From Domibacillus sp. PGB-M46 (GTDB lineage Bacteria; Bacillota; Bacilli; Bacillales; Domibacillaceae), in NCBI RefSeq assembly GCF_022668875.1, contig NZ_JAKGCR010000018.1, forward strand, positions 1 to 64,000: 64,000 nucleotides of DNA. The letters run 5' to 3'. The position numbers and the translations under genes were made by a program. Below, piece after piece: positions 35,360 to 43,790 of this stretch (position 1 is the first letter of the stretch; each line of letters opens with the position of its first letter). Below the pieces are notes generated by a model. It was given only the letters and a program-made list of their open reading frames with translations, ran no database searches and had not been told where the DNA came from.

Positions 35360-36190
35360 ATGTCATTTTTTAAAACAGCAGGACAGCTCTTGCAAAATAA
35401 TAGTGCTGAGATAGCAGCAGAAATTAACAAAGTCTTAAAAAGTGAGTACCATTCATTACTTGATGAAGGCGGCCTTTCAAATGATACGATGACGCAGCGG
35501 CGGACACACTTAATTAAATTGATTGGAACAGCTGTTTTAAATCAGCATGATCCCGGTGTAGCAGATGAAATAGCGGATTGGACCAGGGAAACGGCTCTAG
35601 CAGCTGTTGAGCAAGGAATACAGGTAGAAGAGCTCATCCGCTCCCTTCGCTCTTATAAAAAAATCATCTGGAACTACCTTGAAAATAAAATCGACATCGA
35701 TCAAACAAAAGCTTCTATCGTGATCCAGGTACATTACTTAATAGAGGATATTCTTGATCAAGTCCTTCTTGTTTATAATGCTGGCTATATCAATTTCTAC
35801 GAACAGAGGATAGACTCTGCCAAAAAAGCCTTTAACGAAGTTTCTTTTCCTGTAGTAGCTCTATCAGATCAAGTAGCGATTCTCCCTTTAATCGGCGAAT
35901 TGGATGAAGAAAGAGCCGGCATTATATTAGAAAATGTACTGCCTAAATGCAAAGACTTAAAAATTGATGAGCTGATTTTAGACTTATCAGGAGTTCCTCG
36001 TATCGATACAATATCGGCTAATACGTTATTTCAGTTAAAAGACTCCCTTGCAATCATCGGTATTTCTTTGACCTTCACAGGCATAAAACCAGAACTGGCT
36101 GTACCTATGGTCAACTTGGGGATCCCCATTAACAAGCTTCATATAAAAGGCACCTTAAAAAATGCGATTGCTATGTCCAAAGTGCTATAA
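35360..36190 (+). CDS. RsbR-family STAS protein (276 aa)
   Basis: Begins MSFFKTAGQLLQNNSAEIAA; a helical N-terminal domain of ~150 residues (IRSLRSYKKIIWNYLENK) precedes a STAS domain (VVALSDQVAILPLIGELDE, LILDLSGVPRIDTISANTLF). The Thr in RIDTIS matches RsbRA Thr171, while the second site is Pro (AVPMVN). Likely a stressosome component or related co-antagonist. Weak ribosome site GAGGCAGG 8 nt upstream. A fragment of a close paralog lies about 350 nt downstream. Confidence 0.87.
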   Translation: MSFFKTAGQLLQNNSAEIAAEINKVLKSEYHSLLDEGGLSNDTMTQRRTHLIKLIGTAVLNQHDPGVADEIADWTRETALAAVEQGIQVEELIRSLRSYKKIIWNYLENKIDIDQTKASIVIQVHYLIEDILDQVLLVYNAGYINFYEQRIDSAKKAFNEVSFPVVALSDQVAILPLIGELDEERAGIILENVLPKCKDLKIDELILDLSGVPRIDTISANTLFQLKDSLAIIGISLTFTGIKPELAVPMVNLGIPINKLHIKGTLKNAIAMSKVL

Positions 36191-36279
36191 GCATCAGCCT
36201 TTCTGCCGGCTGCAGCGCTTGCGGTAGGTAAACCAGAACATTACACAGAACCAACCTTCAGCGATTTGTCCGCCATTCT

Positions 36280-36314
36280 ATAAGGCAAGCCGCACAAATG
36301 CGGGCTTGCCTTAT
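36280..36314 (+). terminator. Rho-independent terminator
   Basis: ATAAGGCAAGCC/GGCTTGCCTTAT around an 11-nt loop that is itself partly complementary (CGC...GCG); weak T-run. About 90 nt after the STAS gene. Confidence 0.65.
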
Positions 36315-36543
36315 ACTGTTTTCTCATCGAATAACTTAATGCCCTGGCAGCTTGCAAATGTCTATTCACTGCAGATTCTCTCTTCCACACTTCCTCCGGC
36401 TATAAAACAAAATCATAACCAATATTTTTAAAGCGCGGCTTGTCCTTTTTTTGATGCTCACTATGCTTTTTATAAGTGTCTGGTGAGAAATATCGCTTTT
36501 TCCCTAAACAAACCTTTAATTTGTATATAGGTATACAAAATGA

Positions 36544-36795
36544 CTGATTTTAGATTTATCTGGAATTTCTCAGGTAGATACAATGGACACAGATAAACTG
36601 GTTAAGCTGAAACAGTCGCTCGGCCTGATTGGCATTAACGCGATCTTTAAGGGTATAAAACCCGGCCTTGTCCTGCCGAGGATTAATTTAGGAGTCCCTC
36701 TTGACCAGCTTAACGTAAAAGGAACGCTAAAAAATGCTATTTCCGCTTATAAATTAACGCACAGGAAAATGACCTACAATACGCCTAGCGGATAA
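36544..36795 (+). pseudogene. C-terminal fragment of an RsbR-type STAS gene
   Basis: The frame begins LILDLSGISQVDT and runs through LKQSLGLIGINAIFKGIKPG and LNVKGTLKNAISAYK, collinear with the STAS C terminus of the intact gene upstream (LKDSLAIIGISLTFTGIKPE, HIKGTLKNAIAMSK). A TGA lies immediately before, and the N-terminal domain and first half of STAS are missing. An internal ATG exists but has no ribosome site, so this is a truncated duplicate. Confidence 0.8.
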
Positions 36796-36986
36796 GTAGT
36801 GCAAAAGACGAATTTTTACTTTTATTGGTTATTTATGCAGGTGAATCCATCTCTATTGTTAAATAGATTAATATAGAGAGCTAAGCAGGGAATAAATTTT
36901 GTAAATTATTTACTAGGAAAGAGGGCTGTTTTTCGGACTATTCCGTAAAGCTGTCAGTGACAAATACGGACAAAGGAGAGATATAT

Positions 36987-39068
36987 ATGAGATATCTAAA
37001 AAGAAGTGCCTTCGCTACATTAAGCTTTTTTATGATGATCACCCCTGCTTCTGCAGCTGTTCCGGGTGTAGATGATTCGATGAAAAAAGGAGCAACAGAA
37101 GGAATTGTATCTGTCTCTCACCCATTAGCCGCTGAAGTCGGCAAAGAAATTTTGAAACAAGGCGGGAATGCCATAGATGCGGCAGCGGCTATCCAGCTGT
37201 CACTGAATGTCGTGGAACCAATGATGTCAGGGATTGGCGGCGGCGGCTTTATGATGGTATATAACAAAGCTGAAAATAACATTACCATGATCGACAGCCG
37301 GGAAATGGCCCCAGCAAATGTAACGCCTGAACTTTTCCTAGACCAAAACGGACAGCCTGTACCTTTTCAAGAACGTCATACAACTGGTAAAGCGGTAGCG
37401 GTCCCAGGAACATTAAAAGGGCTTAAAATGGCTCTTGAAGAGTATGGAACGATGGAATTGTCTGAAGTCATTGACCCAGCTATTGACCAGGCGGAAAATG
37501 GAATTAAAGTAAACTGGTCGATGGCGCAGTATATTGCTGAAAATGCAAAGAAACTGCAAAAATATGAAACGGCAGCAGATGTGTTTGTACCAAATGGAAA
37601 ACCACTAAAAGAAGGACAAACTCTTATTCAGCGGGATCTGGCTAAAACCTTTAAACTGATCGAGCAGCAAGGAACGGATGCTTTTTATGGAGGTGGAATT
37701 GGAGAAGCGCTTGTACAAGAAGTGCAGAAAACCGGCGGAACAATGACAACAGAAGATTTGGAGCAATATGCTGTAAAAGAGCGGGAACCCGTGCAAGCAA
37801 ATTACCGGGGGTATGATGTGGTCAGTGCTGCTCCTCCAAGCTCAGGCGGTTTAACTGTTCTCCAAATTTTAAAGTTAATGGAAGGCTATGATGTTCAAAA
37901 AATGGGTGTAAATTCTCCTGCCTACCTTCATCATTTGATTGAAGCCATGCATCTTGCTTATGCAGATCGTGCTGCTTATATGGCAGATGAAGATTTCTAT
38001 GATGTTCCATCGGAAGGACTTTTAAATGAGCAATATATCGAAGAAAGAAGAAAGCTGATCAACCCGTTGAAAGCAACAGCTGTAGTCAAAGAAGGTGATC
38101 CTTGGAAGTATGAAAACAAGGAACCGGCTGCTGAGGTGACGGTAAAAGAAACAAATCCAACCGGGCAGACCACTCATTTTTCGGTTATGGATAAATGGGG
38201 AAATATGGTTTCATATACTACAACGATTGAACAGGTATTTGGGTCAGGCATCATGGTTCCGGGCTATGGATTTATGCTGAATAATGAAATGACAGACTTT
38301 GATGCAGCTCCAGGCGGCGTGAACCAGGTAGAACCCGGCAAACGGCCAAGAAGCAGTATGTCCCCTACTCTTGTGTTAAAAGACGGACAGCCATTTATGG
38401 CCCTTGGATCCCCTGGAGGACCAACTATTATTGCGTCAGTGGCTGAAACGATCATGAATGTCATTGATCACCAGATGCCGATTCAAGAAGCCATTTTAAT
38501 GCCTCGCATTTACTCAGCAGGCTATCCAACGGTACGATGGGAATCGGGAATCAGTCAGAATACAAGATTGGAATTAATGGCGAAAGGACACATTTTTGAG
38601 GAACAGCCCGAAAATATCGGTAACGTACAAGCAGTGATTTTTGATTACGAAAATGGCCAAATGTATGGCGGGGCAGACAATACAAGAGAAGGAACCGTTC
38701 TAGGGGTGGATGCTATCTCCTACACGTCTAAACAGCCAAAAGAGATAAAAGAAGAGAAAAAAGGGCCGTTTACCCTTAAAGTGAATGGCGCGGTTTATCC
38801 ATACACTGCTGATCAAATGAAACTGTTAAATGGTACACCGTATATTCAGTCAGATAAGCTGCTGCTTGGCTTAGGTGCGCTTGACTCTTCTGATTTAAAT
38901 GCATACAAACCGCATAAGCGCTCTTACTTGCCGGTTTTAAAAGTGGCACAATCACTTGGGTATGAAGTCACTTGGAACGAGGAAACAAAAGAAGTACTTC
39001 TCCAAAAAGACTTATCTGGTATTGATAATCCAAATGATGATGAAGATGACGAGATTATTACCCACTAA
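36987..39068 (+). CDS. ggt: Secreted gamma-glutamyltransferase with C-terminal Cu-amine-oxidase-like domain
   Basis: A signal peptide (MRYLKRSAFATLSFFMMITPASA) leads a complete GGT precursor: AAEVGKEILKQGGNAIDAAA, EPMMSGIGGGGFMM, and the autoprocessing nucleophile Thr395 in GQTTHFSV, followed by small-subunit motifs ALGSPGGPTIIASV. Residues ~600-680 add a domain of the copper amine oxidase N-like type (PFTLKVNGAVYPYTADQMKL, YLPVLKVAQSLGYEVTWNEE) common in Bacillales surface proteins. The enzyme transfers or hydrolyses gamma-glutamyl groups of glutathione, glutamine or poly-gamma-glutamate. Start chosen after AAAGGAGAG. Confidence 0.93.
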   Translation: MRYLKRSAFATLSFFMMITPASAAVPGVDDSMKKGATEGIVSVSHPLAAEVGKEILKQGGNAIDAAAAIQLSLNVVEPMMSGIGGGGFMMVYNKAENNITMIDSREMAPANVTPELFLDQNGQPVPFQERHTTGKAVAVPGTLKGLKMALEEYGTMELSEVIDPAIDQAENGIKVNWSMAQYIAENAKKLQKYETAADVFVPNGKPLKEGQTLIQRDLAKTFKLIEQQGTDAFYGGGIGEALVQEVQKTGGTMTTEDLEQYAVKEREPVQANYRGYDVVSAAPPSSGGLTVLQILKLMEGYDVQKMGVNSPAYLHHLIEAMHLAYADRAAYMADEDFYDVPSEGLLNEQYIEERRKLINPLKATAVVKEGDPWKYENKEPAAEVTVKETNPTGQTTHFSVMDKWGNMVSYTTTIEQVFGSGIMVPGYGFMLNNEMTDFDAAPGGVNQVEPGKRPRSSMSPTLVLKDGQPFMALGSPGGPTIIASVAETIMNVIDHQMPIQEAILMPRIYSAGYPTVRWESGISQNTRLELMAKGHIFEEQPENIGNVQAVIFDYENGQMYGGADNTREGTVLGVDAISYTSKQPKEIKEEKKGPFTLKVNGAVYPYTADQMKLLNGTPYIQSDKLLLGLGALDSSDLNAYKPHKRSYLPVLKVAQSLGYEVTWNEETKEVLLQKDLSGIDNPNDDEDDEIITH

Positions 39069-39117
39069 AGATTTCGTTTTATGGAATAGCAGATTGATCT
39101 TTACAAATCCAAATGAT

Positions 39118-39159
39118 GACCTCCTGTCTTTTTTTAAAAATCGACAGGGGTCTTTTTTT
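39118..39159 (+). terminator. Rho-independent terminator
   Basis: GACCTCCTGTC pairs with GACAGGGGTC and is followed by TTTTTTT, 50 nt after ggt. Confidence 0.8.
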
Positions 39160-39228
39160 GTTGATTATACGTAAATGGATAGAGATTTTGCATCTTTGTT
39201 TGATTGTTGTTGTTTTTTTATATTATTA

Positions 39229-39243
39229 TTTGAATTTTGCACA
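39229..39243. repeat. Short interspersed motif, copy 1
   Basis: TTTGAATTTTGCACA, identical at 48209 and 51661. Flanks also resemble copy 2 (GATTGTT upstream and TGTA downstream). Confidence 0.5.
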
Positions 39244-39274
39244 TATTGTAATTAGTTAAAATCATTAAAAAAAG

Positions 39275-39316
39275 AAAAACCCTTTGTTATCAATGATTCG
39301 TTAACAAGGGGTTTTC
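39275..39316 (-). terminator. Rho-independent terminator
   Basis: AAAACCCCTTGTTAA/TAACAAAGGGTTTTT on the minus strand with a T-rich tail; it ends the EIIC-like transporter gene and overlaps its stop region. Confidence 0.8.
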
Positions 39317-39321
39317 TTTTT

Positions 39322-40935
39322 TTATTCTGCTTTATAAGATTTTTGATTCCCTATCTTACCTTTTACTGTATTCTCCTTCTTTCTCATTAAGCCTGCTGTT
39401 TTATTGGCAATAATCGTTATGATAAAAGACAAAATTAATGCAGCAGCCATCGCTATAATTAAACCAGCCATGTTATTGGTTAACAGCGGCGCTGTAAAAG
39501 TTGGTACATAAGCTGTTCCGCGGACATTAAACATACCGACCAAGGCGCCCCCTGCCCCTGCTGAAAGAATTGCTCCTGCAAACACGGCTTTATTGGAAAA
39601 CATAAAAGGATACGCGGCTTCTACAAAGGTGCCAAATCCCATATTGATCAAAAACCCCGGAGTTGCGGCCGCGGCTTCTCCCTTGTCCCTTGGAGCAATC
39701 ACATTTGCTAAATTAATTCCAGCCGATACCATAACAAGTCCTACCATATCAACGGCCCCTAAAAAGCTTGAACCTGTTTTCTCCATTTCCAGTAAAACAA
39801 TAGGCAGAATAACAGCATGATAAATACCACCTAAAATAGCTGGCCAGATCAGCAGGCCTGCTACCACTCCTGCAAGAATTGGATTGAAATTGATTGCCAA
39901 CTCGATAGCAGCCTTGAATCCGTCACCGATCTGTAAAGCCAGCGGAGCAAGCAGGTAGTACACCATTAACCCGGCAATTAATCCTGAAAATCCTCCGGCC
40001 ACAATATTAACGGTTGTCATTGGAAAGCGCCATTGAATACATTTGTTAAAAAGAAACTGAACGAGTATACCAGCTAAAATACCGCCAATAATTCCTCCGA
40101 TAATGCCGCCATTTACAGATAAAATTCCTGCAATTACGCCGGAAACGATGGATACTTCATCTAAATCAGAAACTTGTTTAGCTGCTATCACTGCCACCAC
40201 TACAGGAAGTGCCTGAATCATCACATCGAATACTTCCTTCATGCCAGAGAGGCCCGGAATCTGGCTCAAGGCCAATACAATAGCCATTGCGATAAAACCA
40301 GGCAGGGCTGAAACCATGATTCCGCGAATATTAATCCTTTTAAATACATTTCCCTGCTGGGCGGAATGGTTCTTACTGGATGCACCAATGACAGGCTGGT
40401 ATTTTATTCCCCATATCTTACATAAGGAAGTAATAAAAGAAATAGCCCGCGTCCGGCTTGTTGTTCCGGTTGTTCCCGACTGTGCTATAATGTTGGCTCC
40501 TTTTGAACCGATCATAGCCATAGATGTACCGCCTGTACCGACAATAGGCAGTTTCATTTCAACAGCGGCTTCAATGGCCTGTTTGTTCGTTCCCTCCGGA
40601 TGAGCACTCATTAAAATTAATCCATCTATATGCCCATTTCGAATTTTTTGGGCAATATCTTTATCCAGCTCCACCGCTGCCTTATTGGCTTCTGCAAGAA
40701 GTCCATGGAACATTTCAGCCGGCTTTCCGTGTTTATCAAAGGTAAACACTTTTGCTTTAGTCGTCTCTTTAACAGAATCCATTGATTCGGCCGCAGCAAT
40801 AAATTGAACAGCAGAAACGGTTAGCCCTGCTGCATCGCTTTGTGTAATAATCTCCTGCAGCAGCTTTTCTGGGTCCTTCCCGCCTAAATTGTATAGATTC
40901 CCGCCGCTGCTTCCTATAATAGCAATCTTCTTCAT
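39322..40935 (-). CDS. EIIC-like membrane transporter with N-terminal Rossmann-like domain (537 aa)
   Basis: Residues ~1-190 form a soluble alpha/beta domain (KKIAIIGSSGGNLYNLGG, GLILMSAHPEGTNKQAI, IVGTGGTSMAMIGSKGANI); the remainder is a multi-helix membrane domain of the PTS_EIIC_2 type (NIRGIMVSALPGFIAMAIVL, GGIIGGIIGGILAGILVQF). No EIIA His or EIIB Cys phosphorylation domain is visible in the gene or next to it. The start (MKKIAIIGSSGG) follows GGAGGGAG. Transport substrate unknown; the MarR gene upstream on the same strand may control it. Confidence 0.75.
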   Translation of the reverse strand: MKKIAIIGSSGGNLYNLGGKDPEKLLQEIITQSDAAGLTVSAVQFIAAAESMDSVKETTKAKVFTFDKHGKPAEMFHGLLAEANKAAVELDKDIAQKIRNGHIDGLILMSAHPEGTNKQAIEAAVEMKLPIVGTGGTSMAMIGSKGANIIAQSGTTGTTSRTRAISFITSLCKIWGIKYQPVIGASSKNHSAQQGNVFKRINIRGIMVSALPGFIAMAIVLALSQIPGLSGMKEVFDVMIQALPVVVAVIAAKQVSDLDEVSIVSGVIAGILSVNGGIIGGIIGGILAGILVQFLFNKCIQWRFPMTTVNIVAGGFSGLIAGLMVYYLLAPLALQIGDGFKAAIELAINFNPILAGVVAGLLIWPAILGGIYHAVILPIVLLEMEKTGSSFLGAVDMVGLVMVSAGINLANVIAPRDKGEAAAATPGFLINMGFGTFVEAAYPFMFSNKAVFAGAILSAGAGGALVGMFNVRGTAYVPTFTAPLLTNNMAGLIIAMAAALILSFIITIIANKTAGLMRKKENTVKGKIGNQKSYKAE

Positions 40936-41140
40936 AACGCACTCCCTCCATAATTCACTGAGCAAAAATCTACTTTTTTTAAAAAATAAAGACTGATAAA
41001 AAAAGAATAAAAATACATAAATATGTTTATTTATTTAATATAACACTCTTTTTCTGAAAAATTAAAAGAATTTTAAATTCTTTTCTCAATTCATTTACCT
41101 ACGTTTATACATTACGTGCTCAGTGGCTGGATAGGTGTGG

Positions 41141-41593
41141 TTAATACTCTCTTTTGTTCCCCTTTTTCACAAAATCCCAATCAACCTCTACATTTTTTCT
41201 GACCCTTTGGAGAAGGTCAAGAAGGACCTCAGCTTCCTTCTCTGAAAACCCAGATAAAGCTACTTTGTTAGAGTGATCCCCCTCTCTTTTTAAAAAGGGA
41301 TAAAGCTCTTTGCCTTTTTTTGTTGGATGCAGCCTCTTGATTTTTTTGTTCTGATCATCGTTTTTTTTCTCAATAAAACCTTGAACTTCTAATTTTTTAA
41401 TTGCACGCGCTGCTGTGGTACGGTCTACTTTAATCATCTCAGCCACTTTTTCCTGAATAATGCCCGGCTTTTCACAAATTCGAATAAGGTATAAATACTG
41501 CCCTTTCGTAAGGTCAAACTCTTTAAATTCAATATTGCTGATCGAATCGAGCGCTCTTGCAATCATGCCGATTTCCCGAAGAATTTCCCTCAT
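41141..41593 (-). CDS. MarR family transcriptional regulator (150 aa)
   Basis: Winged-helix protein with YLIRICEKPGIIQEKVAEMI, DRTTAARAIKKLEVQGFIEK and the wing DDQNKKIKRLHPTKKG. The start (MREILREIGM) follows AAAAGGGG; a longer reading runs into the operator region. A palindrome in its own leader suggests autoregulation, and the divergent GNAT-YczE pair may be a target. Confidence 0.9.
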   Translation of the reverse strand: MREILREIGMIARALDSISNIEFKEFDLTKGQYLYLIRICEKPGIIQEKVAEMIKVDRTTAARAIKKLEVQGFIEKKNDDQNKKIKRLHPTKKGKELYPFLKREGDHSNKVALSGFSEKEAEVLLDLLQRVRKNVEVDWDFVKKGNKREY

Positions 41594-41614
41594 ATGTAAA
41601 CCCCTTTTAAAAAT

Positions 41615-41634
41615 TTTGTTGTATTTGCAACAAA
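41615..41634. promoter_or_regulatory. Candidate MarR operator
   Basis: TTTGTTG-TATTTG-CAACAAA, a 7-bp inverted repeat 22 nt before the marR-type start and 85 nt before the divergent GNAT gene. Position and symmetry fit a MarR dimer site. Confidence 0.6.
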
Positions 41635-41719
41635 AATACATTATAGTTTTTATTATAACAAGTCATATCTGTATTATGACTGGACCGTTTTGAGAAATCT
41701 AGAAAAGGACTGAAGAAAA

Positions 41720-42166
41720 ATGGATGCAATAAAGATAACATCAGAAATTGAATTAAAAAAAGCTTTTTCCATTAGGAAAGAAGTGTTTGTTGAAGAACAA
41801 GGAGTACCTTTAGAAGACGAATTTGATGAATTTGATACTCTTGAGGGATCCGCTCTGCATATCTTGGTTTACTATCAGGATAAAGCTGTTGGGACGGGGC
41901 GGATAAGATGGGTAGGCGGCGTCGGTAAGCTGGAGAGAATTTGTATACTAAAACCGTACCGTCAATTCGGCCTCGGAAAAGTAATCATAGGAGCGTTAGA
42001 GACGATCGCTAAGGAACAGGAAACATCTCAGGTAAAACTGCATGGCCAGACACAGGCAGAAGGTTTTTATAAGAAACTCGGCTATTATGTTGCGTCAGAT
42101 GTTTTTATGGAAGATGGTATTCCCCATCTTCTAATGAAAAAAGAATTATTTGCTGAATCACTATGA
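41720..42166 (+). CDS. GNAT family N-acetyltransferase (YjcF-like)
   Basis: A 148-aa protein starting with the YjcF-type ELKKAFSIRKEVFVEEQGVP; acetyl-CoA loop in KPYRQFGLGKVIIGALE and a C-terminal GFYKKLGYYVASDVF. AAAGGACTGAAG precedes the ATG. Its stop overlaps the ATG of the next gene (ATGA), a translationally coupled pair with the YczE-type membrane protein, divergent from marR. Confidence 0.88.
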   Translation: MDAIKITSEIELKKAFSIRKEVFVEEQGVPLEDEFDEFDTLEGSALHILVYYQDKAVGTGRIRWVGGVGKLERICILKPYRQFGLGKVIIGALETIAKEQETSQVKLHGQTQAEGFYKKLGYYVASDVFMEDGIPHLLMKKELFAESL

Positions 42167-42792
42167 GGCGTCTGAGAATGGCGAAGTATATGTATTACAC
42201 AACGGGAATCCTTATTCTCACGCTTGGTGTTGCGTTTACGATACAATCAAACCTTGGCGTGTCTCCTTTTGATGCTCTGCTAGTCGGTCTAGCCGCCAAT
42301 TTAGGGTTGACGGTAGGAAGTTGGGAAGTAATCATTGCTTTTATCCTAATTGGCTGCAATTCGGTGTTAAAAAAACAAAAACCAGAGTTTTCCGGCTTGT
42401 TAACGGCCGTGATTACAGGAATCAGCATTGATGTGTGGCTTTTTTTACTGGATGCTTTCGCTACGCCAGAGTTATGGGTTACTAAATTTTTAGGTTTTGG
42501 CATAGGTCTTTTAACAATAGGGATGGGCACCGCCATTTATTTATGTGCCGATTTTGCTCCTATCCCTGTTGATCGCTTTATGCTTATTATCCGTGAATTA
42601 ACCAAAATGAACATATGGCTTACGAAAACAATCATCTATATTCTTTTCCTCTTTTTATCTCTTTTGTTTCAAGGACCTGTTGGTATTGGAACGATACTGG
42701 CTGTTTGTTTGGGTGGTCCTATACTTCATTATTGTATGGCTTTGATAGACTTTAAGCTAAAACAGCCTTCTTCTAAACAGGCAGGCATTTAA
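42163..42792 (+). CDS. YczE/YyaS/YitT family membrane protein (209 aa)
   Basis: Five hydrophobic segments; begins YYTTGILILTLGVAFTIQSN followed by LGVSPFDALLVGLAANLGLT, the signature of YczE-like integral membrane proteins. In B. subtilis YczE affects bacillaemene synthesis by an unknown mechanism. Overlaps the preceding acetyltransferase gene by 4 nt. A strong terminator follows 30 nt downstream. Confidence 0.85.
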   Translation: MRRLRMAKYMYYTTGILILTLGVAFTIQSNLGVSPFDALLVGLAANLGLTVGSWEVIIAFILIGCNSVLKKQKPEFSGLLTAVITGISIDVWLFLLDAFATPELWVTKFLGFGIGLLTIGMGTAIYLCADFAPIPVDRFMLIIRELTKMNIWLTKTIIYILFLFLSLLFQGPVGIGTILAVCLGGPILHYCMALIDFKLKQPSSKQAGI

Positions 42793-42823
42793 ATGAGAAA
42801 TAAAGAGATTACTTTATGTTTTT

Positions 42824-42848
42824 AAAAAGAGCCTCACCGGCTCTTTTT
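42824..42848. terminator. Bidirectional terminator
   Basis: AAAAAGAGCC/GGCTCTTTTT with a 5-nt loop between the convergent YczE-type and SDR genes. Confidence 0.85.
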
Positions 42849-42855
42849 ACACTCA

Positions 42856-43626
42856 TTAAAAGGCATAACTGGTAACTCCGCCGTCTATAAACAAATTTTG
42901 ACCGGTGATGTAACTTGCTCCATCTGAGCAAAACATTAGAACCGGGGCGATCAGTTCTTTTAAATTTCCCAGCCTTTTCATTGGTGTCCTTTGTTCTAAA
43001 AGTGTTTGAAACTCTTTGTTTTCTAATGCCTGTTCATTTAATGATGTTTTAAAAAACCAGGGGCTTATCGCATTTACGGTGACACCCTTTCCTGCCCACT
43101 CATTGGCGAGCTGCCTGGTTAACTGAACGACACCGGCTTTGCTTGGTCCATACGGTGTACCCGATGACAGCGTAAGAGACGAAGCAACAGAAGCTACATT
43201 CACAATGCGTCCGTATTGCTGTTTGACCATATGTTTCCCTACTGCCTGGGATACCAGAAAGACCGATTTAAAATTAACGTCCATTACCTGGTCCCACTCT
43301 TCCTCTAGCAAATCTAAGCTCGTTTTTCTTACACTGGCTCCGGCATTGTTAACAAGGATATCAATTTTCCCGAAAGAATGAAGAGCTTGATCCACCGCTT
43401 TTTGAACGGATTCCCGGCTCGTTACATCACATACAACTGCTAACGTTTTTCTGCCTGTTTCTTTGGTGATTTCTTCCGCCGCTCTCGTTACTTCCTTTTC
43501 GGTTCTCGCTACTAATACAAGATCTGCACCGGCGTTTGCCAGTCCTTCAGCAAGCGTTCTGCCAATTCCTCTGCCCGCGCCTGTCACAAATGCTGTTTTC
43601 CCGCTTAAATGAAAGTATTCGTGCAT
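42856..43626 (-). CDS. Short-chain dehydrogenase/reductase (256 aa)
   Basis: Classical SDR: cofactor motif TGAGRGIG (15-22), LVNNAGAS, catalytic Ser146, Tyr159 and Lys163 in the NVASVASS...YGPSKAG region, and the C-terminal FIDGGVT. Arg41 after the second strand favours NADP(H). The start (MHEYFHLSGK) is 9 nt after GGAGGG; an ATG three codons earlier abuts that site. Probably co-transcribed with the Old Yellow Enzyme gene upstream; both suggest reduction of carbonyls or enones. Confidence 0.9.
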   Translation of the reverse strand: MHEYFHLSGKTAFVTGAGRGIGRTLAEGLANAGADLVLVARTEKEVTRAAEEITKETGRKTLAVVCDVTSRESVQKAVDQALHSFGKIDILVNNAGASVRKTSLDLLEEEWDQVMDVNFKSVFLVSQAVGKHMVKQQYGRIVNVASVASSLTLSSGTPYGPSKAGVVQLTRQLANEWAGKGVTVNAISPWFFKTSLNEQALENKEFQTLLEQRTPMKRLGNLKELIAPVLMFCSDGASYITGQNLFIDGGVTSYAF

Positions 43627-43790
43627 CCTACTCATCCCTCCTGCCCTTAAAAGAGGCTGCTAATTTGCCGAATTTCCCTTCTTGCAGAGAACTTTTATCC
43701 AAATCATAAAGGAGGCGCCTTACGAAACACCCGGTTCCGCAAGGCATAAACCTTAAGCTTTTCAGATCATCATTTCTTATTGTTCTTCCT

